From assembly GCA_947095585.1 (NCBI GenBank), contig OX352761.1, forward strand, positions 84,435,919 to 84,499,918: a DNA stretch of 64,000 bases. Direction: 5' to 3'. This DNA comes from Nephrocerus scutellatus. Taxonomy: Eukaryota; Arthropoda; Insecta; Diptera; Pipunculidae. Of this stretch, positions 45,071-58,844 are shown piece after piece. Position numbers and translations under genes: made by a program. Below the pieces are notes generated by a model. It was not told the DNA's origin. It made no database searches and worked only from the letters and a program-made list of their open reading frames with translations. Each line of letters begins with the position of its first letter. The first letter of the stretch is position 1.

Positions 45071-45935
45071 GGATGAAGAAACAGTCTTTTTAAATAACTT
45101 TCTATAAATAAAGATAATTGCCATTATTTTTGAATAATTTTATTTTCATATCAATATACTCATAACTTTTGTGAAACATACATATATTACATACATCGCT
45201 TTCTTTTGATTTAATTTTTTTATATATATTTTATTTTAAATTTGAAGTTTTAATAATAAAAGTTAATAGAAGTAATACATGTATATGAAATTTGAAAAGA
45301 CAACAACGTGATTTTTCATTGCCGTGGCCCATTGGTGGTGTGAGGCATATTCCTTTTTTTTATATTTTTTCTTGTCCCCACCATGAGTGAGTAGACAAGT
45401 CGGCTGTAGGTGTGTGACTGGGATTGGTGATCCCACGATGATTTCTCTCGGCGCTTTTCAGAAATGACCCGACGGACTGCGGACAGATGGACTTTGTAAA
45501 GTCGACCCTTTCCTTCATGATTTTGTGAGGCCTCGCTATTGGTGCAATCAGGACATTCCTTCTAGATTTAGTTAGCTATTAATAAAAAAAAAAAAAGGAA
45601 AATTTTCGAAAATAAGTCAAAATTTTCTTTTGTTAATTTTAAAGTAAATTTTAAAGTAGGATAATATAGTTGTAAGTTTAGTATATAAAAGCAAAGAAAT
45701 GACCTGGCTGCACCGGGACTGAGGGACGGTATCCTTTATTCCCTCCTTTTTCCAACCCCCTTTTGATTCCGATTTTCCTTTTTTTTATAAGTCGACACGA
45801 CAATTTAAAAGTTTTATTCTTGACGAGGTGTCACTGGTAAGTGACAAGGACCGCCCGTCCGACGAGCTAAGCCGAGCAACCGCGAGCGTGTCGCGACGTC
45901 CTTGCCAGTGGCAGAACCCCTAGTGGGACCTCGCT
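43813..45935 (+). other. Unit 2 unrecognised region
   Basis: Same content as 39479-41585, with a longer (TA)n tract (45037-45066). No gene seen. Confidence 0.6.
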
Positions 45936-47398
45936 CCATAACACGCTCTTAAAAGTTTTAGACTGGTGTAGCAGGGAAGGGTTATCCATCAATCCTTGCA
46001 AGACGGTTCTAGTGCCTTTCACCAAAAGAATTTTGATTGACTTAAACCCAATCACCATAAAAGGCACCACTCTTATGTACTCCAGCGAGGTCAAATACCT
46101 CGGTGTTATCCTTGATAAAAGACTTAACTGGAATGCTCATATCAAGTCTGCTACTAAACGCGCTACAAGGGCCCTATGGGCCTGCAGGAGACTTTACGGC
46201 AGTACTTGGGGCCTCAATCCTAAGATGATATATTGGATTTACACGTTGATGGTGAGACCCATAATCTCGTATGCAGCCATAATATGGTGGCCCAAGGTAC
46301 TCGAGCGAAAAACGACAAACGAGCTTCAGAAGCGCCAAAGAATTGCCTGTCCAGGTATTACAGGTGCTATGCGCACCTGCCCAACGACAGCATTAGAAGC
46401 TATCGTAGGTCTTTCGCCCCTTCAGGTATTCATCAGGAAGACGGCCGCTAGATGCGCTATTAAGTTGCAACTAGAATTTAAGTATAAACCAGGCGACCTT
46501 GTGGGACACCTGAGTATTCTCAACTCAATTCCCCAAAGAGACATGTTCTGCACAATACCGGACGTTATGGTCAGGGAGTACTGTTTCGGAAGGTTATTTG
46601 AAGTAGAGATCTCAGACCGCACAAGCTGGTCAAACGGTGCTCCGACACTCCATGCCATAGATATCTGTGCCAGGTTAAACCTTAGCAAAGGCGTTAGAAT
46701 ATATATTTACTCAGACAGCCAGGCAGCAATTAAAGCGCTGTCGTCCAACTTAATGGACTCTTTAACAGTAAAAAGCTGCTACGAAGCATTGCAATCTCTG
46801 GTTAAGCTCGGTTGGGTACCAGGTCATAGAGGTATCGCAGGCAACGAAGCCGCAGATGAACTAGCTAGAGCTGGCTCAGAAACTGCATTCATAGGACCTG
46901 AACCTTTTTGTAGCGTCAACTGGTGTGCCGCCACGAAGGTGTTAAACTGTTGGGAGGGCGAACTTCGCCTGGCACATTGGATTAATACCCCAGGGCTAAG
47001 CCAATCCAAATAACTGATCAGACCCTATTCATACAAAGAAATCCTGAATCTTGATAAAGGAAGCATTAGGAAACTAGTAAGTTTTCTAACTGGCCACTGT
47101 GGCCTTAGATACCATCTTAGCAAAATGGGTGTAGGCTCTCTAACAGAATGCAGATGCGGAGGATGAGGAGTCATCCGAACATGTTCTCTGCGATTGCCCA
47201 GCACTTATTTGGTTAAGGAAACGCATATTCCATAAGGAAATATGCTCAACAGCGGAGTTGAAAAACTCTGCTACTAAGGACATATTAGCCTTTATTAGGA
47301 AAGTTGTATGTCTTTTAGAAAATTAATGCCCTATTGATACAATAGATCTTTCAGGACGCGGTGTCAGTCACTTGGACTAGGGTTTCCTAAAAAAAAAA
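45936..47398 (+). pseudogene. Unit 2 LINE fragment with poly-A (subtype B)
   Basis: This is the complete 3' end of the LINE. The RT thumb and truncated RNase H read through CACCAAAAGAATTTTG without the subtype A frameshift. The TAA near 47011 and the frame break near 47160 are shared with the other units. After those breaks a Cys/His tail (HVLCDCPA) is readable, then a short 3' UTR and an A-run at 47389-47398. Confidence 0.9.
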
Positions 47399-47996
47399 GG
47401 GAATACCAGGAAGCAAAGAGTAGAATATTTTTTGAGAATCAGGTAAATTCCGTAGCTAGTGTCGGTCACAAGTTACCTGATTTGAAATTCCCAAAACGAT
47501 CAACCAGCAGACTTAGAAGCTTTTGGTCGAAAGTACTCCACAGTCGCAAGGTACCAAGGTACTAAAAGATGCTATATCCACGAACTATTAACGCGAGGAC
47601 AACATACGGCCTTATGCTTAAGTGCGGTTGCTTGGTAGGAGTATGTCTGGACTGTTGGATAGTGGTGCGTCGATCTCGTGTCTGGGTGGCAAGGCGGCCA
47701 AAACCTTTCTGGAGGAGAGGAAGCCGTTTGCCACATGTCGTACCTCCGTAACGACCACCAACGGAACAATCCAAAGCATTCAGGGTAGCTTTATGGCCGA
47801 TGTAACCTTTCGCAACCAAACGAAACCGGTCAAAATTTTCTTAGTTCCAAGTTTATCACAGGATCTCTATTTGAGAATAGATTTTTGGGTAACGTTCGAT
47901 TTAGCTTCCGACATCGTAGGCGAATTAGCGGTAGACACTAGATCTTATTTACTCGATTCACACTCGCTATACAGTGATGCCATTCGGGCTTCGTAA
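47399..47996 (+). pseudogene. Unit 2 gypsy gag end and protease
   Basis: An aspartic protease of gypsy type reads from about 47622, with the LLDSGAS catalytic motif and a LYLRIDFW strand (usually LGIDFW). A TAA lies directly upstream in the same phase (near 47619). The protease is fused at about 47945 to the middle of RT by an internal deletion and ends at TAA 47994-47996. Confidence 0.88.
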
Positions 47997-48479
47997 CGCT
48001 CCGCAAACTATGTGTCGCCTTATGGACCGAGTTATTCCGCCTAAACTTATCTTTCTGGATGATTTACTTCTTATATCAGAAGATTTTGACAATTACATTG
48101 AGCTGCTTATAGAAGTGTCAGAGGAAATACGTAAGGCAGGTTTGACATTGAATATCGACAAGAGTAAGTTCTCTTTACGCGAAATGAAGTATCTCGGTTA
48201 CTTTGTAGGCCAGGGGTGCTTACGAACAGATCCGAACAAGGTTTCTGCGATTTCCAATTATCCTTCCCCTAAAACTGTTCGTCCAGTACGACGTTTTTTG
48301 GGAATGGCTGGATGGTATCGGCGATTTATCGGGAATTTCGCGGAACTGTCAGCACCTTTACCCGACCTACTTAAAAAGGTTAAATCCTTTAAATGGACGG
48401 ACGAAACTCAGAATGCCTTTGGGAGGTTAAAGGAAAAACTTACAACACCTGCAGTGCTATCCAATCCTGATTTTAATCC
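47974..48479 (+). pseudogene. Unit 2 gypsy RT fragment (subtype B)
   Basis: As 42921-43457, but 15 bp are lost before the catalytic box, which reads IFLDD (Tyr to Phe). Ser-Lys is present after NIDK, followed by FSL. Confidence 0.92.
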
Positions 48480-48834
48480 TTGAGCGAAGTTCACATTTTT
48501 GTAACGGGAGTATGTTGGGAACATACTTTTGTTATCGCTGCAATTTCTGTTCTGTTTTCTGCTTAGCGGAATATGCAACGAAGCAGTTTATGTTATTTGT
48601 ATGTCATTTGTATTATATTCGTATTTGTATTGTAAGTCATTTTTGTATAAATTGAGTCAAATTATAATGAATAAACGAAGTCGTTATCAATCTACCTAAC
48701 AACCCAGACCTAGTTATTTGACGTTGTAGGATTCGTTGGATACACTTGGTTTGAACTAAGTGTATCGCACCCCAATCAGATCTAGGTTTATGTACCTAAG
48801 ATCTTATCCAAGTAAAGCAACTTGGGTCTAAACA
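48480..48834 (+). repeat. Unit 3 BEL LTR 3' part
   Basis: 355 bp. Carries CCCAGACCTAG for CCCAGAACTCG, shared only with unit 5. Confidence 0.94.
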
Positions 48835-50017
48835 GAGTTTTTTTGTGAAAGCAAAGGCTGCAGATGTATATACAAGAAAATAAAGTTGAAGTTTTAAGAA
48901 TTTAAAATGTAAAAAAAATTGTGAAGTGGAAGATCGGACTTTGAATAACGTCACGCCATCTTTATAGTGAAAGAGCACAAATGCGCTAATCGTTCATACC
49001 TTTTTTTTTATTTTATAAAATTCAAAGATTGAAGACAAAATCAAAATTTCTATTAGTGGAAACTCCATTTTGTTAAAACAAAAATTAAAAAAAGTGCGAG
49101 TACACAAAAATCAATTTATAAAACGTCTTTCGATAATACATGTAAAGATTATGAAGTACGAAGGCGCCAAACAATTATTAGAAAACGGCGAGTTAAACAA
49201 GTGGAATTAGAACCTAAAATTACCAAGTTTTAAAAATTCTCTGCAGAGACAAAGTGTGCAGAAATTGTTTAAAAAGGGCGCCATAATTACAACAAAGAAA
49301 TTCGCAGTAGAAAAAAAAGGTGCGACCAAAAGCTCTCAATTTGTTAAATATTCAATTTACGATCATCGAGTCAGCATCGCATCAGAGGCAAAAACCCGAA
49401 CTAATAAAGTGGATCGAGTTGTTCGAGTGCTCCTCAAACCGGGGACCGAGTTCTTTTCTAAATTAAAATTTGAGTTTTTTTTTTATTGATTTCTTGCTAC
49501 CTTCTTGAGTTTTCTTTTGATATCAGTTTCATTCAAAATTGATTCTATTTTTGCTTTTCTGAGTTTTTTTTTTTGATTACTTCAGCTAATTTGAAATTGA
49601 GTTTTTTTTTATTTAAATTGAGTTTTATTAACTTTGAGATAATATCGGGTTTTTCTTTATCCGAATTTAAGATTGAGTTTTCTCTACCTTTGAGTTACTT
49701 CATCGAATTTATTCTAAATCGAGTTTTCTTTTTACTTTTTGAATTTATTAGATTCATTTGATTTAAAAACAAGTTGTTTTTAACTTCTGAATTTATTTTG
49801 ATTCAGTTAATTTAAAAACGAGTTTTTTTTGGATTTTTTTGTTTTATTTAACTTACACTTAATCAGTAGTGTAAACTGCACTCAGTAGTTTCATATATCA
49901 TTAACCCATACTTTGCAACAGGTTCGTCAACGAGAACCTGCCGGCAAGATATCATTGAGCTCAACCAAGTAAGTGCCAATTGCTTAATTTTTTTACACCA
50001 GTTTTTTTTACTACTAA

Positions 50018-50059
<42 letters not shown>

Positions 50060-50919
50060 GATGAAGAAACAGTCTTTTTAAATAACTTTCTATAAATAAA
50101 GATAATTGCCATTATTTTTGAATAATTTTATTTTCATATCAATATACTCATAACTTTTGTGAAACATACATATATTACATACATCGCTTTCTTTTGATTT
50201 AATTTTTTTATATATTTCATTTTAAATTTGAAGTTTTAATAATAAAAGTTAATAGAAGTAATACATGTATATGAAATTTGAAAAGACAACAACGTGATTT
50301 TTCATTGCCGTGGCCCATTGGTGGTGTGAGGCATATTCCTTTTTTTTATATTTTTTCTTGTCCCCACCATAAGTGAGTAGACAAGTCGGCTGTAGGTGTG
50401 TGACTGGGATTGGTGATCCCACGATGATTTCTCTCGGCGCTTTTCAGAAATGACCCGACGGACTGCGGACAGATGGACTTAGTAAAGTCGACCCTTTCCT
50501 TCATGATTTTGTGAGGCCTCGGTATTGGTGCAATCAGGACATTCCTTCTAGATTTAGTTAGCTATTAATAAAAAAAAAAAGGAAAATTTTCGAAAAGAAG
50601 TCAAAATTTTCTTTTGTTAATTTTAAAGTAAATTTTAAAGTAGGATAATATAGTTGTAAGTTTAGTATATAAAAGCAAAGAAATGACCTGGCTGCACCGG
50701 GACTGAGGGACGGTATCCTTTATTCCCTCCTTTTTCCAACCCCCTTTTGATTCCGATTTTCCTTTTTTTTATAAGTCGACACGACAATTTAAAAGTTTTA
50801 TTCTTGACGAGGTGTCACTGGTAAGTGACAAGGACCGCCCGTCCGACGAGCTAAGCCGAGCAACCGCGAGCGTGTCGCGACGTCCTTGCCAGTGGCAGAA
50901 CCCCTAGTGGGACCTCGCT
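48835..50919 (+). other. Unit 3 unrecognised region
   Basis: As in unit 1, but with TTGAATAACGTCACGCC near 48941 and a ~31-bp deletion near 49325 (GGTGCGACCAAAAG). (TA)n at 50022-50056. Confidence 0.6.
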
Positions 50920-52382
50920 CCATAACACGCTCTTAAAAGTTTTAGACTGGTGTAGCAGGGAAGGGTTATCCATCAACCCTTGCAAGACGGTTCTAGTGCC
51001 TTTCACCAAATAATTTTGATTGACTTAAACCCAATCACCATAAAAGGCACCACTCTTATGTACTCCAGCGAGGTCAAATACCTCGGTGTTATCCTTGATA
51101 AAAGACTTAACTGGAATGCTCATATCAAGTCTGCTACTAAACGCGCTACAAGGGCCCTATGGGCCTGCAGGAGACTTTACGGCAGTACTTGGGGCCTCAA
51201 TCCTAAGATGATATATTGGATTTACACGTTGATGGTGAGACCCATAATCTCGTATGCAGCCATAATATGGTGGCCCAAGGTACTCGAGCGAAAAACGGCA
51301 AACGAGCTTCAGAAGCGCCAAAGAATTGCCTGTCTAGGTATTACAGGTGCTATGCGCACCTGCCCAACGACAGCATTAGAAGCTATCGTAGGTCTTTCGC
51401 CCCTTCAGGTATTCATCAGGAAGACGGCCGCTAGATGCGCTATTAAGCTGCAACTAGAATTTAAGTATAAACCAGGCGACCTTGTGGGACACCTGAGTAT
51501 TCTCAACTCAATTCCCCAAAGAGACATGTTCTGCACAATACCGGACGTTATGGTCAGGGAGTACTGTTTCGGAAGGTTATTTGAAGTAGAGATCTCAGAC
51601 CGCACAAGCTGGTCAAATGGTGCTCCGACACTCCATGCCATAGATATCTGTGCCAGGTTAAACCTTAGCAAAGGCGATAGAATATATATTTACTCAGACA
51701 GCCAGGCAGCAATTAAAGCGCTGTCGTCCAACTTAATGGACTCTTTAACAGTAAAAAGCTGCTACGAAGCATTGCAATCTCTGGTTAAGCTCGGTTGGGT
51801 ACCAGGTCATAGAGGTATCGCAGGCAACGAAGCCGCAGATGAACTAGCTAGAGCTGGCTCAGAAACTGCAATCATAGGACCTGAACCTTTTTGTAGCGTC
51901 AACTGGTGTGCCGCCACGAAGGTGTTAAACTGTTGGGAGGGCGAACTTCGCCTGGCACATTGGATTAATACCCCAGGGCTAAGCCAATCCAAATAACTGA
52001 TCAGACCCTATTCATACAAAGAAATCCTGAATCTTGATAAAGGAAGCATTAGGAAACTAGTAAGTTTTCTAACTGGCCACTGTGGCCTTAGATACCATCT
52101 TAGCAAAATGGGTGAAGCCTCTCTAACAGAATGCAGATGCGGAGGATGAGGAGTCATCCGAACATGTTCTCTGCGATTGCCCAGCACTTATATGGTTAAG
52201 GAAACGCATATTCCATAAGGAAATATGCTTAACAGCGGAGTTGAAAAACTCTGCTATTAAGGACATATTAGCCTTTATTAGGAAAGTTGTATGTCTTTTA
52301 GACAATTAATGCCCTATTGATACAATAGATCTTTCAGGTCGCGGTGTCAGTCACTTGGACTAGGGTTTTCTAAAAAAAAAAA
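50920..52382 (+). pseudogene. Unit 3 LINE fragment (subtype A)
   Basis: Subtype A frameshift CACCAAATAATTTTG, near-identical to unit 1, but with the full 3' end and poly-A (to 52382). Confidence 0.9.
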
Positions 52383-52980
52383 GGGAATACCAGGAAGCAA
52401 AGAGTAGAATATTTTTTGAGAATCAGGTAAATTCCGTAGCTAGTGTCGGTCACAAGTTACCTGATTTGAAATCCCCAAAACGATCAACCAGCAGACTTAG
52501 AAGCTTTTGGTCGAAAGTACTCCACAGTCGCAAGGTACCAAGGTACTAAAAGATGCTATATCCACGATCTATAAACGCGAGGACAACATACGGCCTTATG
52601 CTTAAGTGCGGTTGCTTGGTAGGAGTATGTCTGGACTGTTGGATAGTGGTGCGTCGATCTCGTGTCTGGGTGGCAAGGCGGCCAAAACCTTTCTGGAGGA
52701 GAGGAAGCCGTTTGCCACATGTCGTACCTCCGTAACGACCACCAACGGAACAATCCAAAGCATTCAGGGTAGCTTTATGGCCGATGTAACCTTTCGCAAC
52801 CAAACGAAACCGGTCAAAATTTTCTTAGTTCCAAGTTTATCACAGGATCTCTATTTGAGAATAGATTTTTGGGTAACGTTCGATTTAGCTTCCGACATCG
52901 TAGACGAATTAGCGGTAGACACTAGATCTTATTTACTCGATTCACACTCGCTATACAGTGATGCCATTCGGGCTTCGTAA
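52383..52980 (+). pseudogene. Unit 3 gypsy gag end and protease
   Basis: As 47399-47996. LLDSGAS present; one change to DELAVD near 52903. Confidence 0.88.
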
Positions 52981-53472
52981 CGCTCCGCAAACTATGTGTC
53001 GCCTTATGGACCGAGTTATTCCGCCAAAACTTAAAGATCGGGTGTTTGTCTATCTGGATGATTTACTTCTTATATCAGAAGATTTTGACAATTACATTGA
53101 GCTGCTTATAGAAGTGTCAGAGCAAATACGTAAGGCAGGTTTGACATTGAATATCGACAAGTTCTGTTTACGCGAAATGAAGTATCTCGGTTACTTTGTA
53201 GACCAGGGGTGCTTACGAACAGATCCGAACAAGGTTTCTGCGATTTCCAATTATCCTTCCCCTAAAACTGTTCGTCCAGTACGACGTTTTTTGGGAATGG
53301 CTGGATGGTATCGGCGATTTATCGGGAATTTCGCGGAACTGTCAGCACCTTTACCCGACCTACTTAAAAAGGTTAAATCCTTTAAATGGACGGACGAAAC
53401 TCAGAATGCCTTTGGGAGGTTAAAGGAAAAACTTACAACAGCTGCAGTGCTATCCAATCCTGATTTTAATCC
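52958..53472 (+). pseudogene. Unit 3 gypsy RT fragment (subtype A)
   Basis: Same as the unit 1 fragment, with KDRVFVYLDD. Confidence 0.92.
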
Positions 53473-53827
53473 TTGAGCGAAGTTCACATTTTTGTAACGG
53501 GATTATGTTGGGAACATACTTTTGTTATCGCTGCAATTTCTGTTCTGTTTTCTGCTTAGCGGAATATGCAACGAAGCAGTTTATGTTATTTGTATGTCAT
53601 TTGTATTATATTCGTATTTGTATTGTAAGTCATTTTTGTATAAATTGAGTCAAATTATAATGAATAAACGAAGTCGTTATCAATCTACCTAACAACCCAG
53701 AACTCGTTATTTGACGTTGTAGGATTCGTTGGATACACTTGGTTTGAACTAAGTGTATCGCACCCCAATCAGATCTAGGTTTATGTACCTAAGATCTTAT
53801 CCAAGTAAAGCAACTTGGGTCTAAACA
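53473..53827 (+). repeat. Unit 4 BEL LTR 3' part
   Basis: 355 bp. Shares GGGATTATG with unit 2. Confidence 0.94.
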
Positions 53828-55050
53828 GAGTTTTTTTGTGAAAGCAAAGGCTGCAGATGTATATACAAGAAAATAAAGTTGAAGTTTTAAGAATTTAAAA
53901 TGTAAAAAAAATTGTGAAGTGGAAGATCGGACTTTGAATAAAAGTGGTAACGCTATCTTTATAGTGAAAAAGCACAAATGCGCTAATCGTTCATACCTTT
54001 TTTTTATTTTATAAAATTCAAAGATTGAAGACAAAATCAAAATTTCTATTAGTGGAAACTCCATTTTGTTAAAACAAAAATTAAAAAAAGTGCGAGTACA
54101 CAAAAATCAATTCATAAAAACGTCTTTCGATAATACATGTAAAGATTATGAAGTACGAAGGCGCCAAACAATTATTAGAAAACGGCGAGTTAAACAAGTG
54201 GAATTAGAACCTAAAATTACCAAGTTTTAAAAATTCTCTGCAGAGACAAAGTGTGCAGAAATTGTTCAAAAAGGGCGCCATAATTACAACAAAGAAATTC
54301 GCAATAGAAAAAAAAGGTGCGAACGCAGTTTAAAAGAGCGAGAGTTACTTGAGACCAAAAGCTATCAATTTGTTAAATATTCAATTTACGATCATCGAGT
54401 CAGCATCGCATCAGAGGCAAAAACCCGAACTAATAAAGTGGATCGAGTTGTTCGAGTGCTCCTCAAACCGTGGACCGAGTTCTTTTCTAAATTAAAATTT
54501 GAGTTTTTTTTATTGATTTCTTGCTACCTTCTTGAGTTTTCTTTTGATATCAGTTTCATTCAAAATTGATTCTATTTTTGCTTTTCTGAGTTTTTTTTTT
54601 GATTACTTCAGCTAATTTGAAATTGAGTTTTTTTTTTATTTAAATTGAGTTTTATTAACTTTGCGATAATATCGGGTTTTTCTTTATCCGAATTTAAGAT
54701 TGAGTTTTCTCTACCTTTGAGTTTCTTCATCGAATTTATTCTAAATCGAGTTTTCTTTTTACTTTTTGAATTTATTAGATTCAGTTGATTTAAAATCAAG
54801 TTCTTTTTAACTTCTGAATTTATTTTGATTCAGTTAATTTAAAAACGAGTTTTTTTTTGGATTTTTTTGTTTTATTTAACTTACACTTAATCAGTAGTGT
54901 AAACTGCACTCAGTAGTTTCATATATCATTAACCCATACTTTGCAACAGGTTCGTCAACGAGATCCTGCCGGCAAGATATCATTGAGCTCAACCAAGTAA
55001 GTGCCAATTGCTTAATTTTTTTACACCAGTTTTTTTTACTACTAAGCGCA

Positions 55051-55085
<35 letters not shown>

Positions 55086-55946
55086 GGATGAAGAAACAGT
55101 CTTTTTAAATAACTTTCTATAAATAAAGATAATTGCCATTATTTTTGAATAATTTTATTTTCATATCAATATACTCATAACTTTTGTGAAACATACATAT
55201 ATTACATACATCGCTTTCTTTTGATTTAATTTTTTTATATATTTCATTTTAAATTTGAAGTTTTAATAATAAAAGTTAATAGAAGTAATACATGTATATG
55301 AAATTTGAAAAGACAACAACGTGATTTTTCATTGCCGTGGCCCATTGGTGGTGTGAGGCATATTCCTTTTTTTTATATTTTTTCTTGTCCCCACCATGAG
55401 TGAGTAGACAAGTCGGCTGTAGGTGTGTGACTGGGATTGGTGATCCCACGATGATTTCTCTCGGCGCTTTTCAGAAATGACCCGACGGACTGCGGACAGA
55501 TGGACTTAGTAAAGTCGACCCTTTCCTTCATGATTTTGTGAGGCCTCGGTATTGGTGCAATCAGGACATTCCTTCTAGATTTAGTTAGCTATTAATAAAA
55601 AAAAAAAGGAAAATTTTCGAAAAGAAGTCAAAATTTTCTTTTGTTAATTTTAAAGTAAATTTTAAAGTAGGATAATATAGTTGTAAGTTTAGTATATAAA
55701 AGCAAAGAAATGACCTGGCTGCACCGGGACTGAGGGACGGTATCCTTTATTCCCTCCTTTTTCCAACCCCCTTTTGATTCCGATTTTCCTTTTTTTTATA
55801 AGTCGACACGACAATTTAAAAGTTTTATTCTTGACGAGGTGTCACTGGTAAGTGACAAGGACCGCCCGTCCGACGAGCTAAGCCGAGCAACCGCGAGCGT
55901 GTCGCGACGTCCTTGCCAGTGGCAGAACCCCTAGTGGGACCTCGCT
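53828..55946 (+). other. Unit 4 unrecognised region
   Basis: Matches unit 2, including AAAAGTGGTAACGCTATC near 53940. (TA)n at 55052-55081. Confidence 0.6.
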
Positions 55947-57408
55947 CCATAACACGCTCTTAAAAGTTTTAGACTGGTGTAGCAGGGAAGGGTTATCCAT
56001 CAATCCTTGCAAGACGGTTCTAGTGCCTTTCACCAAAAGAATTTTGATTGACTTAAACCCAATCACCATAAAAGGCACCACTCTTATGTACTCCAGCGAG
56101 GTCAAATACCTCGGTGTTATCCTTGATAAAAGACTTAACTGGAATGCTCATATCAAGTCTGCTACTAAACGCGCTACAAGGGCCCTATGGGCCTGCAGGA
56201 GACTTTACGGCAGTACTTGGGGCCTCAATCCTAAGATGATATATTGGATTTACACGTTGATGGTGAGACCCATAATCTCGTATGCAGCCATAATATGGTG
56301 GCCCAAGGTACTCGAGCGAAAAACGGCAAACGAGCTTCAGAAGCGCCAAAGAATTGCCTGTCTAGGTATTACAGGTGCTATGCGCACCTGCCCAACGACA
56401 GCATTAGAAGCTATCGTAGGTCTTTCGCCCCTTCAGGTATTCATCAGGAAGACGGCCGCTAGATGCGCTATTAAGTTGCAACTAGAATTTAAGTATAAAC
56501 CAGGCGACCTTGTGGGACACCTGAGTATTCTCAACTCAATTCCCCAAAGAGACATGTTCTGCACAATACCGGACGTTATGGTCAGGGAGTACTGTTTCGG
56601 AAGGTTATTTGAAGTAGAGATCTCAGACCGCACAAGCTGGTCAAACGGTGCTCCGACACTCCATGCCATAGATATCTGTGCCAGGTTAAACCTTAGCAAA
56701 GGCGTTAGAATATATATTTACTCAGACAGCCAGGCAGCAATTAAAGCGCTGTCGTCCAACTTAATGGACTCTTTAACAGTAAAAAGCTGCTACGAAGCAT
56801 TGCAATCTCTGGTTAAGCTCGGTTGGGTACCAGGTCATAGAGGTATCGCAGGCAACGAAGCCGCAGATGAACTAGCTAGAGCTGGCTCAGAAACTGCATT
56901 CATAGGACCTGAACCTTTTTGTAGCGTCAACTGGTGTGCCGCCACGAAGGTGTTAAACTGTTGGGAGGGCGAACTTCGCCTGGCACATTGGATTAATACC
57001 CCAGGGCTAAGCCAATCCAAATAACTGATCAGACCCTATTCATACAAAGAAATCCTGAATCTTGATAAAGGAAGCATTAGGAAACTAGTAAGTTTTCTAA
57101 CTGGCCACTGTGGCCTTAGATACCATCTTAGCAAAATGGGTGTAGGCTCTCTAACAGAATGCATATGCGGAGGATGAGGAGTCATCCGAACATGTTCTCT
57201 GCGATTGCCCAGCACTTATTTGGTTAAGGAAACGCATATTCCATAAGGAAATATGCTCAACAGCGGAGTTGAAAAACTCTGCTACTAAGGACATATTAGC
57301 CTTTATTAGGAAAGTTGTATGTCTTTTAGACAATTAATGCCCTATTGATACAATAGATCTTTCAGGTCGCGGTGTCAGTCACTTGGACTAGGGTTTCCTA
57401 AAAAAAAA
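55947..57408 (+). pseudogene. Unit 4 LINE fragment (subtype B)
   Basis: As unit 2, with poly-A at 57400-57408. TGCATATGCGG near 57163 replaces TGCAGATGCGG. Confidence 0.9.
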
Positions 57409-58006
57409 GGGAATACCAGGAAGCAAAGAGTAGAATATTTTTTGAGAATCAGGTAAATTCCGTAGCTAGTGTCGGTCACAAGTTACCTGATTTGAAATTC
57501 CCAAAACGATCAACCAGCAGACTTAGAAGCTTTTGGTCGAAAGTACTCCACAGTCGCAAGGTACCAAGGTACTAAAAGATGCTATATCCACGAACTATTA
57601 ACGCGAGGACAACATACGGCCTTATGCTTAAGTGCGGTTGCTTGGTAGGAGTATGTCTGGACTGTTGGATAGTGGTGCGTCGATCTCGTGTCTGGGTGGC
57701 AAGGCGGCCAAAACCTTTCTGGAGGAGAGGAAGCCGTTTGCCACATGTCGTACCTCCGTAACGACCACCAACGGAACAATCCAAAGCATTCAGGGTAGCT
57801 TTATGGCCGATGTAACCTTTCGCAACCAAACGAAACCGGTCAAAATTTTCTTAGTTCCAAGTTTATCACAGGATCTCTATTTGAGAATAGATTTTTGGGT
57901 AACGTTCGATTTAGCTTCCGACATCGTAGGCGAATTAGCGGTAGACACTAGATCTTATTTACTCGATTCACACTCGCTATACAGTGATGCCATTCGGGCT
58001 TCGTAA
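57409..58006 (+). pseudogene. Unit 4 gypsy gag end and protease
   Basis: As 47399-47996. Confidence 0.88.
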
Positions 58007-58489
58007 CGCTCCGCAAACTATGTGTCGCCTTATGGACCGAGTTATTCCGCCTAAACTTATCTATCTGGATGATTTACTTCTTATATCAGAAGATTTTGAC
58101 AATTACATTGAGCTGCTTATAGAAGTGTCAGAGGAAATACGTAAGGCAGGTTTGACATTGAATATCGACAAGAGTAAGTTCTGTTTACGCGAAATGAAGT
58201 ATCTCGGTTACTTTGTAGGCCAGGGGTGCTTACGAACAGATCCGAACAAGGTTTCTGCGATTTCCAATTATCCTTCCCCTAAAACTGTTCGTCCAGTACG
58301 ACGTTTTTTGGGAATGGCTGGATGGTATCGGCGATTTATCGGGAATTTCGCGGAACTGTCAGCACCTTTACCCGACCTACTTAAAAAGGTTAAATCCTTT
58401 AAATGGACGGACGAAACTCAGAATGCCTTTGGGAGGTTAAAGGAAAAACTTACAACACCTGCAGTGCTATCCAATCCTGATTTTAATCC
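57984..58489 (+). pseudogene. Unit 4 gypsy RT fragment (subtype B)
   Basis: As unit 2 but with the normal IYLDD box and SKFCL. Confidence 0.92.
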
Positions 58490-58844
58490 TTGAGCGAAGT
58501 TCACATTTTTGTAACGGGAGTATGTTGGGAACATACTTTTGTTATCGCTGCAATTTCTGTTCTGTTTTCTGCTTAGCGGAATATGCAACGAAGCAGTTTA
58601 TGTTATTTGTATGTCATTTGTATTATATTCGTATTTGTATTGTAAGTCATTTTTGTATAAATTGAGTCAAATTATAATGAATAAACGAAGTCGTTATCAA
58701 TCTACCTAACAACCCAGACCTAGTTATTTGACGTTGTAGGATTCGTTGGATACACTTGGTTTGAACTAAGTGTATCGCACCCCAATCAGATCTAGGTTTA
58801 TGTACCTAAGATCTTATCCAAGTAAAGCAACTTGGGTCTAAACA
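58490..58844 (+). repeat. Unit 5 BEL LTR 3' part
   Basis: 355 bp, with the CCCAGACCTAG variant of unit 3. Confidence 0.94.

Noticed and set aside
44876..45124. Minus-strand ORF with an IYIYIY run
   Set aside because: It is the translation of the (TA)n microsatellite.
47562..47819. Overlapping ORFs on both strands around the protease
   Set aside because: They are shadows of the gypsy protease reading at 47622, repeated in each unit.
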